Translations under genes and position numbers: made by a program
The notes under the pieces: generated by a model
The model's database searches: none
Seen by the model: only the letters and a program-made list of their open reading frames with translations
What the model was told of the DNA's origin: nothing
In this document: positions 53,264 through 63,299 of the stretch, piece after piece
Layout: every line of letters begins with the position of its first letter
Numbering within the stretch: position 1 is the first letter of the stretch
Assembly: GCA_026122225.1 (NCBI GenBank)
Contig: JANEZZ010001866.1
Span: forward strand, 1,674,001-1,738,000
Direction: 5' to 3'
Length of the DNA: 64,000 bases
Source: Heloderma charlesbogerti
Taxonomy: Eukaryota > Chordata > Lepidosauria > Squamata > Helodermatidae

Positions 53264-53617
53264 ATTACTACTAAACCAGTTTAGGTCTGTAGTGTACACA
53301 CCGTAAAGAATCTCAGAGATACAGAACCTGGGGTGTTGCTTACCCACAGCTCAATATCACAATATGTATATAGAGCTCATTACAGGTTCTTCTGGCAGAA
53401 AACAAAACAGCGTTGACTTCAAATTTTCAACATACGTTCTTAGTTCTAAGTTGTATTTTCCTGGGGGTTGTGATGTCTAACCCCCTACCCCCAAGTAGAA
53501 CTGTAGGGCATAATTGACATTCTCCAATGCACAGTCATGCTCCAGGAGACCACTCTAAATTATGCTCTCAGTGACAAGCAGAACTAAAAGGTGCCACTTA
53601 TTCCCCAGAGAAATGAA
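53264..53617 (+). repeat. Long direct duplication, copy 1 (354 bp)
   Basis: Nearly identical to 59773-60129, with about a dozen or so differences by eye, mostly in the first 60 bases. Contains GAACCTGGGGTGTTGCTTAC, AATATGTATATAGAGCTC and CCAAGTAGAACTGTAGGGC. The left edge (ATTACTACTAAACCAGTTTA) matches the end of a palindromic MITE type also seen at 56270. No ORF. It could be a transposon copy, a solo LTR or part of a segmental duplication. Confidence 0.85.
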
Positions 53618-54040
53618 CCCAAGTGCATACAAGATATAGAGCATTTCTACTTGAGGCTTTTATTGCACGTTCATGATTGGTCACTCACGGAAGTTTGCGA
53701 GTCCTTTGCACAACTTCATCAACCTTCAGGGTGTCTCCCCGCTTTCTGACCTTTATCCCAGTTTTTAAAAGATCAGGGATAATGTGGCAATAAGCGTCAT
53801 TCCACTTTAATGGCCATGTGAAATTGTGCTGTTCCGCTATATCACAGCACCATCTAGTGGCTGTGTAATGAAACATGTACAACTTGCAGAGAAAGGAAGT
53901 CCTGGAAAAAAAGCCCTTGTCAGCCTGTGTAAGGAGCCAATTTTAATCCCGCAAAGAATCCAGAAGTAGAAGCTGAGGTAAGTTGCGGGTCAAAAAGCCT
54001 GGTGTGGAGAAGCCCATAATCTCAAGCTCTTACTGCTAGA
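53618..54040. other. No gene recognised
   Basis: Apparently unique DNA between the duplication and MITE-A. Confidence 0.35.
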
Positions 54041-54178
54041 ATAGCTTTCTGCCACCTGGTGCCCTCCAGACGTATTGGACTACAACTCTCATCATCCCCA
54101 TGGCCATGCTAGTTGAAGATGATGGGGGTTGCAGTCTAACACACCTGGAGGGCACCACGTGAAGAAAGGCTGTGCTAG
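54041..54178. mobile_element. MITE-A, full copy
   Basis: The left arm TTTCTGCCACCTGGTGCCC to GACTACAACTCTCATCATCC pairs with the right arm GATGATGGGGGTTGCAGTC to GCACCACGTGAAGAAAGGCT. TGCTAGA and TGCTAGG flank the element and may be a decayed duplication. Confidence 0.75.
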
Positions 54179-55672
54179 GGGATGCTGACTTTATTATAGA
54201 ACCCGGCCATTCGTGGGTAGGATAGGTATTTTTGGCTGCTGGTCTGATGTCTGGAGAATAGAATGGCTCTTGAGAATACCAATTCCATTCACCCCCCCCT
54301 TTTAGATCAAAGGTTTTCAAGGACAAGATGGATTTTCTACCTTGTTCCTGGTAAGGAGGGAAAACAGGCGACTCCTGGATGCACACAACGTGTCTTCAGT
54401 CACCTTTTGTTTCTCACAGCATCTGCCTCCTTTCCCTCCTCAAAACACTTTTCTCTCCCCCCCTTCTCCCCACCGTCTTCCTTCTCTCTACTGAGAGCCC
54501 TGCTCCCCCAAGACGAACCTTTGAAAAGCAAACTGGGAAGGGAATGCAGCTTTTAGGGTACAACAGGCTTCCCCTAGGTGCCTACCACATAGGTGGTGGA
54601 CGAGAAGCCTACAGTCTCCTCCTTGGTCCAAACTAGTCAGCGATCGGCGAATGGGCCCCCGTCATCCTTGGTCACTGGCTCACCAGCTAACGAATCCAGT
54701 GTTATAAATGTGGACAGAAGTTCTCTGTTTTTACAAGGTTTTGAAGCATGTGTGCTCACGTGCATCACCAGAGCGCATCTTGGGAACGTGGTATGAATAA
54801 CGTGGTGTTCTTTTCTACTCTGAGCGTCATGACATTGCGGGTAATAACAACACATTCCTTCTCTGATTGGCGGTTATCACCCATGTTTCGTTTGCAATGG
54901 TAGATCGAGATGGAGTCACAACAGGCAGAAGCAGCAGCTATGGAAGCAGAACAAGCCAGAACAATGCCTGTTTCTTCCCTGCAGGACCACTGCTGATGGT
55001 GTCAAGGAGGAGACGGTGGTGTTTAGCTGCTTGGGCATGCCAACTGTGAAGACCGTAGAGGCGCAGAAATCCACAATCAATCTTGGTTTGAATTACAAAT
55101 ATATTAAAGTTTGTTTGATCAACATCAGGATCGTTACGCAGTCAAGAATTGAAAACCTACCAGATTTGACTTACAACTAGTTTCAGGTTTCCGCAGCACC
55201 ACTAAACCCAGCATGTGCAGGAGCTGGAAAGAGACAAGGCCTCTTGGTTTGTGACGCAGAACTGTGGGAAGATGATAGACTTTGGTAGTACATGGCCAAG
55301 CATCACACATCTTCTTTCTGTGTGGGCTTTTGATGAAAGGAATCAGTTCACACATGTCCTCAAAGAAGAGGCACAACCCCCCCCCTTGACACTAGAGAAG
55401 GATTCAAATACATGAATTCAAATACATGAATCCTCTCTTCAACTCACAACCCGCTTCCCCTGTTGCTGCAGTCATCATGTTGCAATTTTACCGCACACCG
55501 TCTATATGCTTTCAGACAGATCCCTACAGTCATAAAGGCTAGAAACATGAATTTAGAATGATGAAAACCAAGATTTGTCAGGGTGCTGAATACTACGCGT
55601 AACCCAGTTGCATGGCGTGATCACAAAGACAGAGAACAATACAGCTGGCTGCCTAGTTGTAAGACAGAATAT
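54179..55672. other. No gene recognised
   Basis: About 1.5 kb. The words CTCACAGCATCTGCCTCC and TTTCCCTCCTCAA at 54414-54444 recur at 60409-60439 (see findings). Small direct repeat AATTCAAATACATGAAT near 55403-55432. Confidence 0.4.
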
Positions 55673-56084
55673 GTCCCCATTAGGGATGCTGGAGAAATTT
55701 GAGACAGACCAAAATGAGCTCAGATTTCCAAGCATCCAAGCCTGCAGAATCTGCTGCAGACCAACCTTTTCAGGCTGTGCAGAGTTCGTGGACTTTTGGA
55801 TTTTTTTTTCTTTCCCCAAATTTACACATATTTATTTGTAGGAAAATACACACATTTCTGCTGAGGAAAACTTGAATGGAATGGGGGACAATATGCTAAT
55901 TGTTACGTGCTAGGGTAAATTATGTAAATTGTTGCAAACCCTCTTACGGAATTATTTGCATATTCTTCCACATAACGAAAACAATCGAATCCGTCTGTGA
56001 GCAGATGACAGAACAAAAGGTGCCTGACAATCTGCAAAACACAGACGGAGCGGATGTCACAATCTGTACAGCCCTAGTCCCAAT
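55673..56084 (+). mobile_element. TAGGGATG-family hAT-like element with 8-bp TSD
   Basis: The element (55681-56076, 396 bp) starts TAGGGATGCTGGAGAAATTT and ends CTGTACAGCCCTA. The flanks GTCCCCAT (55673-55680) and GTCCCAAT (56077-56084) match at 7 of 8. It shares GAGCAGATGACAGAACAAAA and GGTGCCTGACAATCTGCAAA with 48378. No ORF. Confidence 0.8.
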
Positions 56085-56099
56085 GTGAGTGCAAGAGTC

Positions 56100-56300
56100 C
56101 ACCCTGCAGCCTCGTCACACCTAGTATACAGTTGGAGAGGGCATATCCAGCTCGTAAAGGACCCTGGGAATTTTAGTTTGATCAATACACTGACTATCCT
56201 CAGTGCTGTTGATCCCCAGCTTCACCACTCACAGAACTGCGATCCCCAGGGTTCCTTGGGAAAAGTGGATGACTTTTAAACCAGTTTAAGGGTGTAGCAT
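56100..56300. mobile_element. Palindromic MITE of the 'CTGGGAATTNTAGTTTG' type
   Basis: ACCCTGGGAATTTTAGTTTG at 56161 faces the roughly complementary CTGCGATCCCCAGGGTTCC, with TTAAACCAGTTTAAGGGTGT at the right end. The right end is homologous to the left edges of the duplication at 53264 and 59773. Decayed. Confidence 0.5.
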
Positions 56301-56635
56301 GGACAGATACACACATAATTGTAAAGCTGAAAATACGATTTTGTCCCTTCGTTATTATTTTTTCAGTGACGTTGAGGAGTTTTCAGGTGGCCAGGACTTA
56401 CAATAGCAAGACTTCATCTGTGAAAAATCTGAGTGCTGTCAGGGAGGAAAGATATTGAACTGTTTATGCTGCTAGCTTTGGCTAGAAAATGAAATGGGCT
56501 CCGCTTTGAACCAAAAGCATTCAGGACCATGCCCAGGTCGTACCTACGCACGCGAAGTGAATAGCAGAGAGATGAGTGCCACCTGTTGGATATTCTGCCC
56601 AATAACATGGGGTTGGGGGGAAGCATATTTTGGGA

Positions 56636-57114
56636 ACACAAAGCTGCCTCTAGCAGTTCATCAAGTCCAGTATTCCTTGATGTATTGCCTACTCAGATTG
56701 GCAGCAATGGCTCTCTGGGGTTTCAGGTAGGAGACTTTCCCATGCTGGGGATTGAACCTGGGACCTTCCGCCTGTAAAATAGGGGCTCTACCACTGAGCT
56801 ATTGTCAATTCTCTAAATACAAAGTAAGATTCTAGTCCTCATGGTTCTGAATAAACAGGTGATTTAAATAGGAACAAAGGAAGCTGCCTTACAAAGTCAT
56901 ACTGTTGGTCCATCTAGCTCAGTATTGTCAACATTGGCTGGCAGCAAGGGCTCTCCAGGGTCTCAGACAGGAGTCTTTCTCTTACGATGGAGAGGTTGAC
57001 CATGGGACTTTCCGCATGCAATGTGTGTGCCCTACCACTAAGCTACCATTCTTTCCTATATAAGAAGCTGCCTCATGCAGAGCCAGTTGGTCTATCTTTC
57101 CCGTTGTTGTCTAC
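56636..57114 (-). mobile_element. Cluster of three minus-strand tRNA-derived SINEs
   Basis: Copy 1 (56636-56812) and copy 2 (about 56869-57054) are near full length. On plus each runs from an AAGCTGCC tail motif through CTCAGATTGGCAGCAATGGC / CAACATTGGCTGGCAGCAAG, the B-box complement (GGATTGAACCTGGGACC in copy 1), to the A-box complement CTCTACCACTGAGCTATTG / CCTACCACTAAGCTACC. Copy 3 (57057-57114) keeps only the tail side (TAAGAAGCTGCCTCATGCAG). These define the SINE consensus best in this window. Confidence 0.8.
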
Positions 57115-57530
57115 TTTGAGCTTTTCTACACAAGCCATTTATCATGGGCTCATCATTCCCTACTCATGCTTGTTTCCCATTTCTTTAGACAATGTCATGA
57201 CCCTTCAGTTTTGCTTCTGCTTTTCAACAGCACTTTCAGCAAGTTTTTTTTTTAGAGCAGGGGAAGTGCAGTATTTAATTGTAAAGGCAAAAGAAAGTAT
57301 GATTTCTTCTTGTGCATTTGTGCTATTCTGCTATACCACAGTGCCACCTAGAGGTTATGCAGCAGAAAAGCGAGAAAAGATAGATAGTACTGTTTGTGTA
57401 GTGCTTGGATCTCAGTTCTGAGATGAAACTGAAAGTAGATACAGTGCATTAACAGCCTTGTGTAGAAAAGCTTTGACTGGGAGCACTTCTCTAGGGTTTT
57501 CCCTATCACCTGTGCTCTAATAACCTTTTA
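57115..57530. other. No gene recognised
   Basis: A T run lies at 57244-57252. The 144-codon frame at 56987-57421 begins in SINE sequence and has no motif. Confidence 0.4.
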
Positions 57531-57600
57531 AAATCGGAGATGCCAGAGACTGAACCTTGCACCCTCTGTATACAAAGCCTTTAAGCTATGGGCTTCCCAG
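57531..57600 (-). mobile_element. tRNA-derived SINE head fragment
   Basis: GGAGATGCCAGAGACTGAAC and ACAAAGCCTTTAAGCTATGG are decayed B-box and A-box complements in SINE order. Confidence 0.45.
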
Positions 57601-57840
57601 GAGGATTGAAAGCTATAAATAATTTAAAAATGGGTCCTGTTTTCACCCAGTTACTCTGACTGGCCTCACCACATTACACGCACCACACAAATGATTTTCC
57701 GCAACATGCCTTTTAGACTAAAATACAAGGACCTCATTTTTTAAAATAGCTGCATTATCCTATTTAAAGAGCAACAGGCTTACTTTTGTCTTCCCTTCCC
57801 AGTTGACCCAAACTCCTTGCCCTTACCTTTAAAGCAGGGG

Positions 57841-58140
57841 CTGGCAACATGTGGCCTACAGCTGTTTTTGCCTACAGCTCCCATCATCCCTCCCCATTGG
57901 CTATGCTGGCTAAGGCTGATGGGAGTTGTAGGCCAAAACATCTGGAGGCCATACGTTTTTGCCTACAGCTCCCATCATCCCTCCCCATTGGCTATGCTGG
58001 CTAAGGCTGATGGGAGTTGTAGGCCAAAACATCTGGAGGCCATACGTTTTTGCCTACAGCTCCCATCATCCCTCCCCATTGGCTATGCTGGCTAAGGCTG
58101 ATGGGAGTTGTAGGCCAAAACATCTGGAGGCCATACGTTG
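57841..58140. repeat. Perfect 3 x 91-bp tandem array derived from MITE-A
   Basis: Three identical 91-bp units: 57864-57954, 57955-58045 and 58046-58136. Each begins GTTTTTGCCTACAGCTCCC, contains CCATTGGCTATGCTGGC, and ends in AAAACATCTGGAGGCCATAC. Each unit is itself a palindrome (GCCTACAGCTCCCATCA against TGATGGGAGTTGTAGGC). The left flank (GGCAACATGTGGCCTACAGC) is the ordinary MITE start. Zero differences between units imply very recent expansion, or concerted homogenisation. Confidence 0.95.
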
Positions 58141-59772
58141 CTTTGAAACTTTCCATGGTGGTGGCATGTTGGTTTTTTTTTTTAAAGCAATCAAGCCTGA
58201 TATGTGTGTGCAGGCACTGAAAAGGCATACAATATAGTACTGGATGCTGAATGCAGTTGCTAAAGAACCCCAGCTGTCCTTAAAACACACACAAACACAC
58301 ACACACACACACACAATGTTTCTAGGCCTTATGATTGAGAAAATATGCTTGCGAGTGTATGGCCAATGTGATGAAATGTTGGGAACCACATGACGTGCTG
58401 AATAGTATTTTCCGCAGTCAGGAGACAGGTTCCATGTCTGGTGTCTTGCTCTTTTCTGGTAGAAGCAGTATAAATTATGTGAAACAGTAACAACTGCTGG
58501 GGGAAACTATACAAAAATAATCTGGCTATGTAGAATTCAGCTTTTGGAGGCTGCAGAATTTCTACAAGTTTAGTGCAGAGTATGCGTGGCCCTTGTTACA
58601 GGTCTCTAGTTAATAACATAGAACAGAGAAGTGTGTTCATTAGAGTTGCCAGCTGACCAGAAATGGCAGCCCAGCCTTCTCCTGTGCATTCAACCACAGC
58701 TTAATTTGCAGAACTCAAGAGGTCACAGCATCTAGTTAAGCATCATCACCTGCTAATGTCTTCAGGCCAAGCTGCTGTCTAAAGGCACAGGAGCAGAGCC
58801 CAGTATGAAAAGTTGGCAACCTTTCTGCTGCCATATTGTATGCCCATCTCACAGTGCCATAACACTTTGCTTGATCCATGGGCTCTAAGGAATAAGCTGC
58901 TCAAGGACTCCAGGAGGTTGTGCTGGCTTCTCTCTTTCTCTCCGGATTTTAATACATTGATTATCTTTTCCTTTGAAATCCACTCCACCTGTTTTTAAAC
59001 AGCAGGCAGGCAGGAGGGAGGGAATTCACTCATTCTTCATTTGGCAGCTACGGGGAGTCTTTGTTTGCTCTCTTTCCACTGTACATAATATTTAATTAAG
59101 TGCTAAAAGGGACGGTCCCAGAATCCTATTAATTCGACATGCATGGAGGTCAAAAGCTTGTCTAAATCATGCTGAAAGAACAGAAGGTTTTTTACAGCTG
59201 GTAGGAGAGAGAGCTGTCCTCTGTGCATACCCACTGCAGAAAAATGTCACTCGCAAACACGCATGTCCTCTCGGAGAACCAGCAGCCACTGTGGAAAGCA
59301 CTGCCGAGGAAGCTCTGTCTGTAATGTGTGTTTCAAAACACCATTTGCATCCTACCCCAATGAAGCCCAAATCTAAGTTTGAAGAGACCAGAGTTAACAA
59401 TCATGGGCACAATCCTATCGATTGCGCCCTCGATGATCAGAAGCTCCCAAGCTTGGAGGCGTCTGATCATCCAATGCAGGGTGGGAGGAGCAGCAGAGCT
59501 GATGTTTGCCTCCCTGCCCTCCCACTCTGCAGATTTTGCTAGACCGTCTTTTCAGTCCATCTAGTCAGGGTGCTTCAGAGGGGGAGGGAAGGAGGCTGTA
59601 AGTGGCCCAGGATAACTGTTATCCTCGCGTCTCCAGTCTCCTCCCCTCCCCACCCACTGGAATGCCCCCTTTCCTCCTCTACTGAGGTTGCTTTTCTGAC
59701 CTTGGAGGGCAGCGGGTGCAGTTCTTTCTGTGCAGGCTGCAAGGGTTCAGGGTCGGATCTCTAAACTATACT
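58141..59772. other. No gene; (CA)n at 58286-58314
   Basis: About 1.6 kb without exon or named repeat apart from the microsatellite and a T run near 58173. Short words typical of decayed DNA elements (CACAATCCTATCGATTGCGC) lie near 59409-59428. Confidence 0.4.
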
Positions 59773-60129
59773 ATTACTACTAAACCCGTTTAGGTCTCGA
59801 GTGTGCACATCACCGTAAGGAGTCTCGGAGATACAGAACCTGGGGTGTTGCTTACCCACAGCTCAATATCACAATATGTATATAGAGCTCATTACAGGTT
59901 CTTCTGGCAGAAAACAAAACAGCGTTGACTTCAAATTTTCAGCGTACATTCTTAGTTCTAAGTTGTATTTTCCTGGGGGTTGTGATGTCTAACCCCCTAC
60001 CCCCAAGTAGAACTGTAGGGCATAATTGACATTCTCCAATGCACAGTCATGCTCCAGGAGACCACTCTAAATTATGCTCCCAGTGACAAGCAGAACTAAA
60101 AGGTGCCACTTATTCCCCAGAGAAATGAA
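59773..60129 (+). repeat. Long direct duplication, copy 2 (357 bp)
   Basis: Partner of 53264-53617 in the same orientation. It keeps more CpG sites near the left end (CTCGAG, TCTCGG, AGCGT) where copy 1 has TG or CA, suggesting copy 2 is closer to the source sequence or less methylation-decayed. Confidence 0.85.
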
Positions 60130-60521
60130 GTGAAGGGATTTTTTTTTCTAATGGGAATCCTGCAGTTCTAGATAAAGCCACTTATCTGATTGCCCCACCT
60201 TGTATTGCTTCATGGCACAACGGTGTGCTTGGAATTGTGTCAACAGCAGCTGACCAAACTGGAGCAAGATGGCAATTCCAAATGTGCCACTCCCAGGATG
60301 GGGAAAGGTGATATTCTACTCGCAATGGCCAACTTGTGGCCTGTGGCCCAGAGACCAGATCTAGATCCATCTAGAAAATTTTAATCAAGGTACGATGAAA
60401 CTGCTGTTTCTTACAGCATCTGCCTCCTTTCCCTCCTCAATCTGCCATCTCAAATTCTATACTGAGGGTGCGGATCAATCAGGCAACGCACCAGCTGACT
60501 GTCATACAAGACAATTGAACT
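60130..60521. other. No gene recognised
   Basis: Includes TTACAGCATCTGCCTCC at 60411 shared with 54417. No exon. Confidence 0.35.
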
Positions 60522-60620
60522 GCATCCCCAATAGCTCAGTGGCAGAGCACATGCTTTGCATGTAGAATGTCCCCGTGCCAGCACTTTCTGATTCAGTGTA
60601 AGGCAGTTCTATGTGCTCTT
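60522..60620 (+). mobile_element. tRNA-derived SINE with internal deletion
   Basis: A clear A box (CAATAGCTCAGTGGCAGAGC) and anticodon arm (CATGCTTTGCATGTAGAATG), but the B box is lost. The body jumps to the tail motif TGATTCAGTGTAAGGCAG. Confidence 0.7.
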
Positions 60621-61085
60621 CATGGAATCATGGAATAGCAGAGTTGGAAGGGGCCTACAAGGCCATCGAGTCCGACCCCCTGCTCAGTGCAGGAATCCAA
60701 GTCAGAGCATCCCTGACAGGTGGCTGTCCAGCCTTGTCTTGAATGCCTCCAGTGTGGGAGAGCCCCCCACCTCCCTAGGTCATGGGTTCCATTGTCGTAC
60801 TGCTCTGTCAGGAAGTTTCTCCTGATGTTCAGCCAGAATCTGGCTTCCCGTCACTTGAGCCCATGATTCCGTGGCCTGCGTTCTGGGATGATGGAGAAGA
60901 GATGCTGGCCTTCCTCTCTGTGACACCCTTTCAAGGACTTGAAGAGCGCTATCATATCTCCCCTCAGTCTTCTCTTCTCAAGGCTAAACATGCCCAGTTC
61001 TTTCAGTCTCTCCTCATAGGGCTTCGTTTCCAGTCCCCCGATCATCTTTGTTGCCCACCTCTGAACCCTCTCCAGTCTTGCTGCA
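60621..61085 (-). mobile_element. CR1-clade LINE 3' end (subfamily 2)
   Basis: The 3' terminus at 60621 (CATGGAATCATGGAATAG). The minus-strand remnant at 60851-61045 reads [20 protein letters not shown] then [19 protein letters not shown]. Truncated at 61085. Nearly parallel to the 39598 copy, including the same TGA after NHGLK, so the two belong to one sub-lineage. Confidence 0.85.
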
Positions 61086-61619
61086 TAGAGGCCTGCCCCT
61101 CATCTCATGTTATTTCGCCAGCCCATCTCCTTCTACAATCCATCATCCTTGAAAACAGCTTTCCAAAACTGATGAGTGGTACATAACCCTCGGGTTAAAC
61201 CACCAGCATAAAGACCACTTTGGAAAGCTAATATTTGATTTCTGTCTTTCCAGCTTGTTTGCCTTTTTAATATAACACAAACCTCTTCCACATACAAATA
61301 CAGCTGTCCCTACTGCATGGAACTGTTGCCGCTTGCACACAGAAGATGGAAGCTCTGAGTGTTCCTCCTTCACTCTGCCATGGCTTGAGAGAACATTCCA
61401 GTTTCCTCACTGCAGTGGAATGGATGTGTTCAGGCCTCTTTGCACTGTCATCTAGCATGTGCGTCTGTGTGAGAATCTTGTGTGTTCTGGCTCCTTGTCT
61501 GTGGCCAGCTGGTTGTCTGCATCCATGGGGAAAGTATTTGCAATGGCCTGCTGAAACATGGAAACCTCTGCATTAGGACTTCATGGTTTCTGTTTTATCC
61601 CTCTAGCCGGAAGCAGCCA
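61086..61619. other. No gene recognised
   Basis: Apparently unique DNA; no exon. Confidence 0.35.
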
Positions 61620-62160
61620 ACAGAGTTGAATGGAGGTCCTGACATGTAGTCCTTTTGCAGCATCATTTTGTTATATTTTCTTGTGCTTAGGAGGCAGAAA
61701 TCCTGCACTGGTTTCATAAATAGTTAGAAATTCCTAGATGTCGAGATCTCATCTATGCAAGGTCCGGACATCAATCAATCAATTCAATCAATCGATCAAA
61801 GTCACATTATTGATTTCAAATCCCGACATGTAGTAATTTTTGACAATTCAACAAGCAAGCTTGAGACTTCTACTTCCCTGGTCCAGATACAAGAAAATAC
61901 AATAATGCTGATACTCAGAAAGTACTGCATGTCAGGATTTGTATGCAACACTGTTGATGTTTTTGGCTGGAGGGCTAAAGAAGAAACCACCAACAGCATT
62001 GCATGGAGATCCTGATGTGATGTAGCATTTTTAAAACAACAGGAGTATCATATTTTCACCTGGACCAGGGAAGCAGAGGTCTTGGGCCTGATCTCATGAA
62101 TGTTCAGGAATTGCTCCGAGTCAGGACCTCTGAGATCTTAACATGTAGCAATTTTTGACT
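61620..62160. repeat. Complex cluster of direct and inverted repeats
   Basis: The block CCTGACATGTAGTCC...ATATTTTCTTG...GAGGCAGAAATC (61637-61700) recurs directly at about 62010-62075 (TCCTGATGTGATGTAGC, ATATTTTCACCTGGACC, GAAGCAGAGGTC) and inverted at about 61828-61900 (CCCGACATGTAGTAATTTTTGAC, ACTTCCCTGGTCCAGATACA). CATGTAGYAATTTTTGAC occurs again at 62142-62160. An (ATCA)n-like stretch lies at 61770-61798. Possibly two decayed copies of one palindromic element. Confidence 0.5.
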
Positions 62161-62929
62161 ACCCATGAGAGGTACTTTGTAGCTTCTGGTGGCAGCTGGG
62201 TCTTATGTTTCGGTCTACTCTCATCTCTCAGAATGGCCCTTACATTGCCTCGATGCCCTGTGTTGGAATGTCTTATGAGGCAGCGCTCAATATGGCTGCA
62301 TCTGCTTTCTTTCTCTTCCCGGCTGTTCTGTTCCGCCCGGTTCATTTATTCTCTCGACAAGTGGTCTACAATATCTCCCTCTGTATTTGTGTCAGCATGA
62401 TGTGTTCGCCCTCTGATATGATCAAGCAAATATTCCGTTATGCTTATTTGAGAGAGAATTATTAACGACAGCGACAAGATTGCTATCTGGTTTGGAGCAA
62501 TTTACATCTTGCTTGGCTTTGTACAGCTGAGGATGACATTCCTGTCTCTACTTGATGGCATTTTCAAGTGCGTCTCTTGTGCGTGCTTGCAAAGGGCGTA
62601 TTGTTGCCCCTGCTCAACATCTAGAGAAGGGTGGCTCAGGCTCCCAGGCATGGAGGAAGGATGGGAAAGAGTAGATGGTAGAATCTAAGGAACTCTCCAT
62701 TCACAAGGTATGGTGGCTCTTTTGCTGGGGACTTGGGCAATGGGAGGTGAGAAATGGCCATCACTGAGCACAGACCTAAAGAGGGAATTGCTGAGGATCC
62801 ATCCAGGTTGGCAAAAACAGCTCTTAGTAATGTTGGTTTGGACCTATATGGCACTAAATGGACAGTGACCAAAGTAACTGAAGGACCAGCTTCACCTTTG
62901 TGGAACAGCCCCTAATCTGAGATCACAGG
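62161..62929. other. No gene recognised
   Basis: Apparently unique DNA; frames of up to 86 codons with no motif. Confidence 0.35.
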
Positions 62930-63245
62930 TAATTGGAGCACATTATGCCAATCAAATATCATCTGCACAGGTTGCTTATTCATGGCTGGGCTCCTTTGAA
63001 AATGCTGGCATTAACCTTTAAGCCCTTTATGGCCTAGGACTGTTCACCCATATGAACCTGCCCAGGTTTTAAGATCAGCTGCACCAGAGAGCAGACTCCA
63101 CCTCCACTGGAAATATAGTTGGTGGGCGTAGGAACTGGGCTTTCTCTGTGGTGGCACCGCAGTTATGGAACTACCTCCCTGGGGAGACCTCACCTCTCTT
63201 CTCACTTTCAGGTGGTCTGTGAAATTTTGCCTAATATACATATAT
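62930..63245 (+). mobile_element. L2-clade LINE coding remnant, diverged
   Basis: TGGCATTAACCTTTAAGCCC, GGCCTAGGACTGTTCACCC, CCGCAGTTATGGAACTACC and CTTTCAGGTGGTCTGTGAAA parallel the L2 C-terminal coding order (FKALxxLGPxY...APQLWNxLP...) of the next element, with many changes. A separate, older insertion. Confidence 0.6.
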
Positions 63246-63299
63246 TTTGCAAGTATTTTACCTACTATAACTGGTATACCAACTACGCCCTTATCTGGA

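Noticed and set aside
57864..58136. Regular repeats that might suggest a CRISPR array
   Set aside because: Units are 91-bp contiguous tandem copies without spacers, in a vertebrate genome.
53264..60129. Paired LTRs of an endogenous retrovirus or Gypsy element
   Set aside because: No TG...CA ends that I can defend, no primer-binding site, and no gag, protease or pol sequence in the 6.1 kb between the copies.
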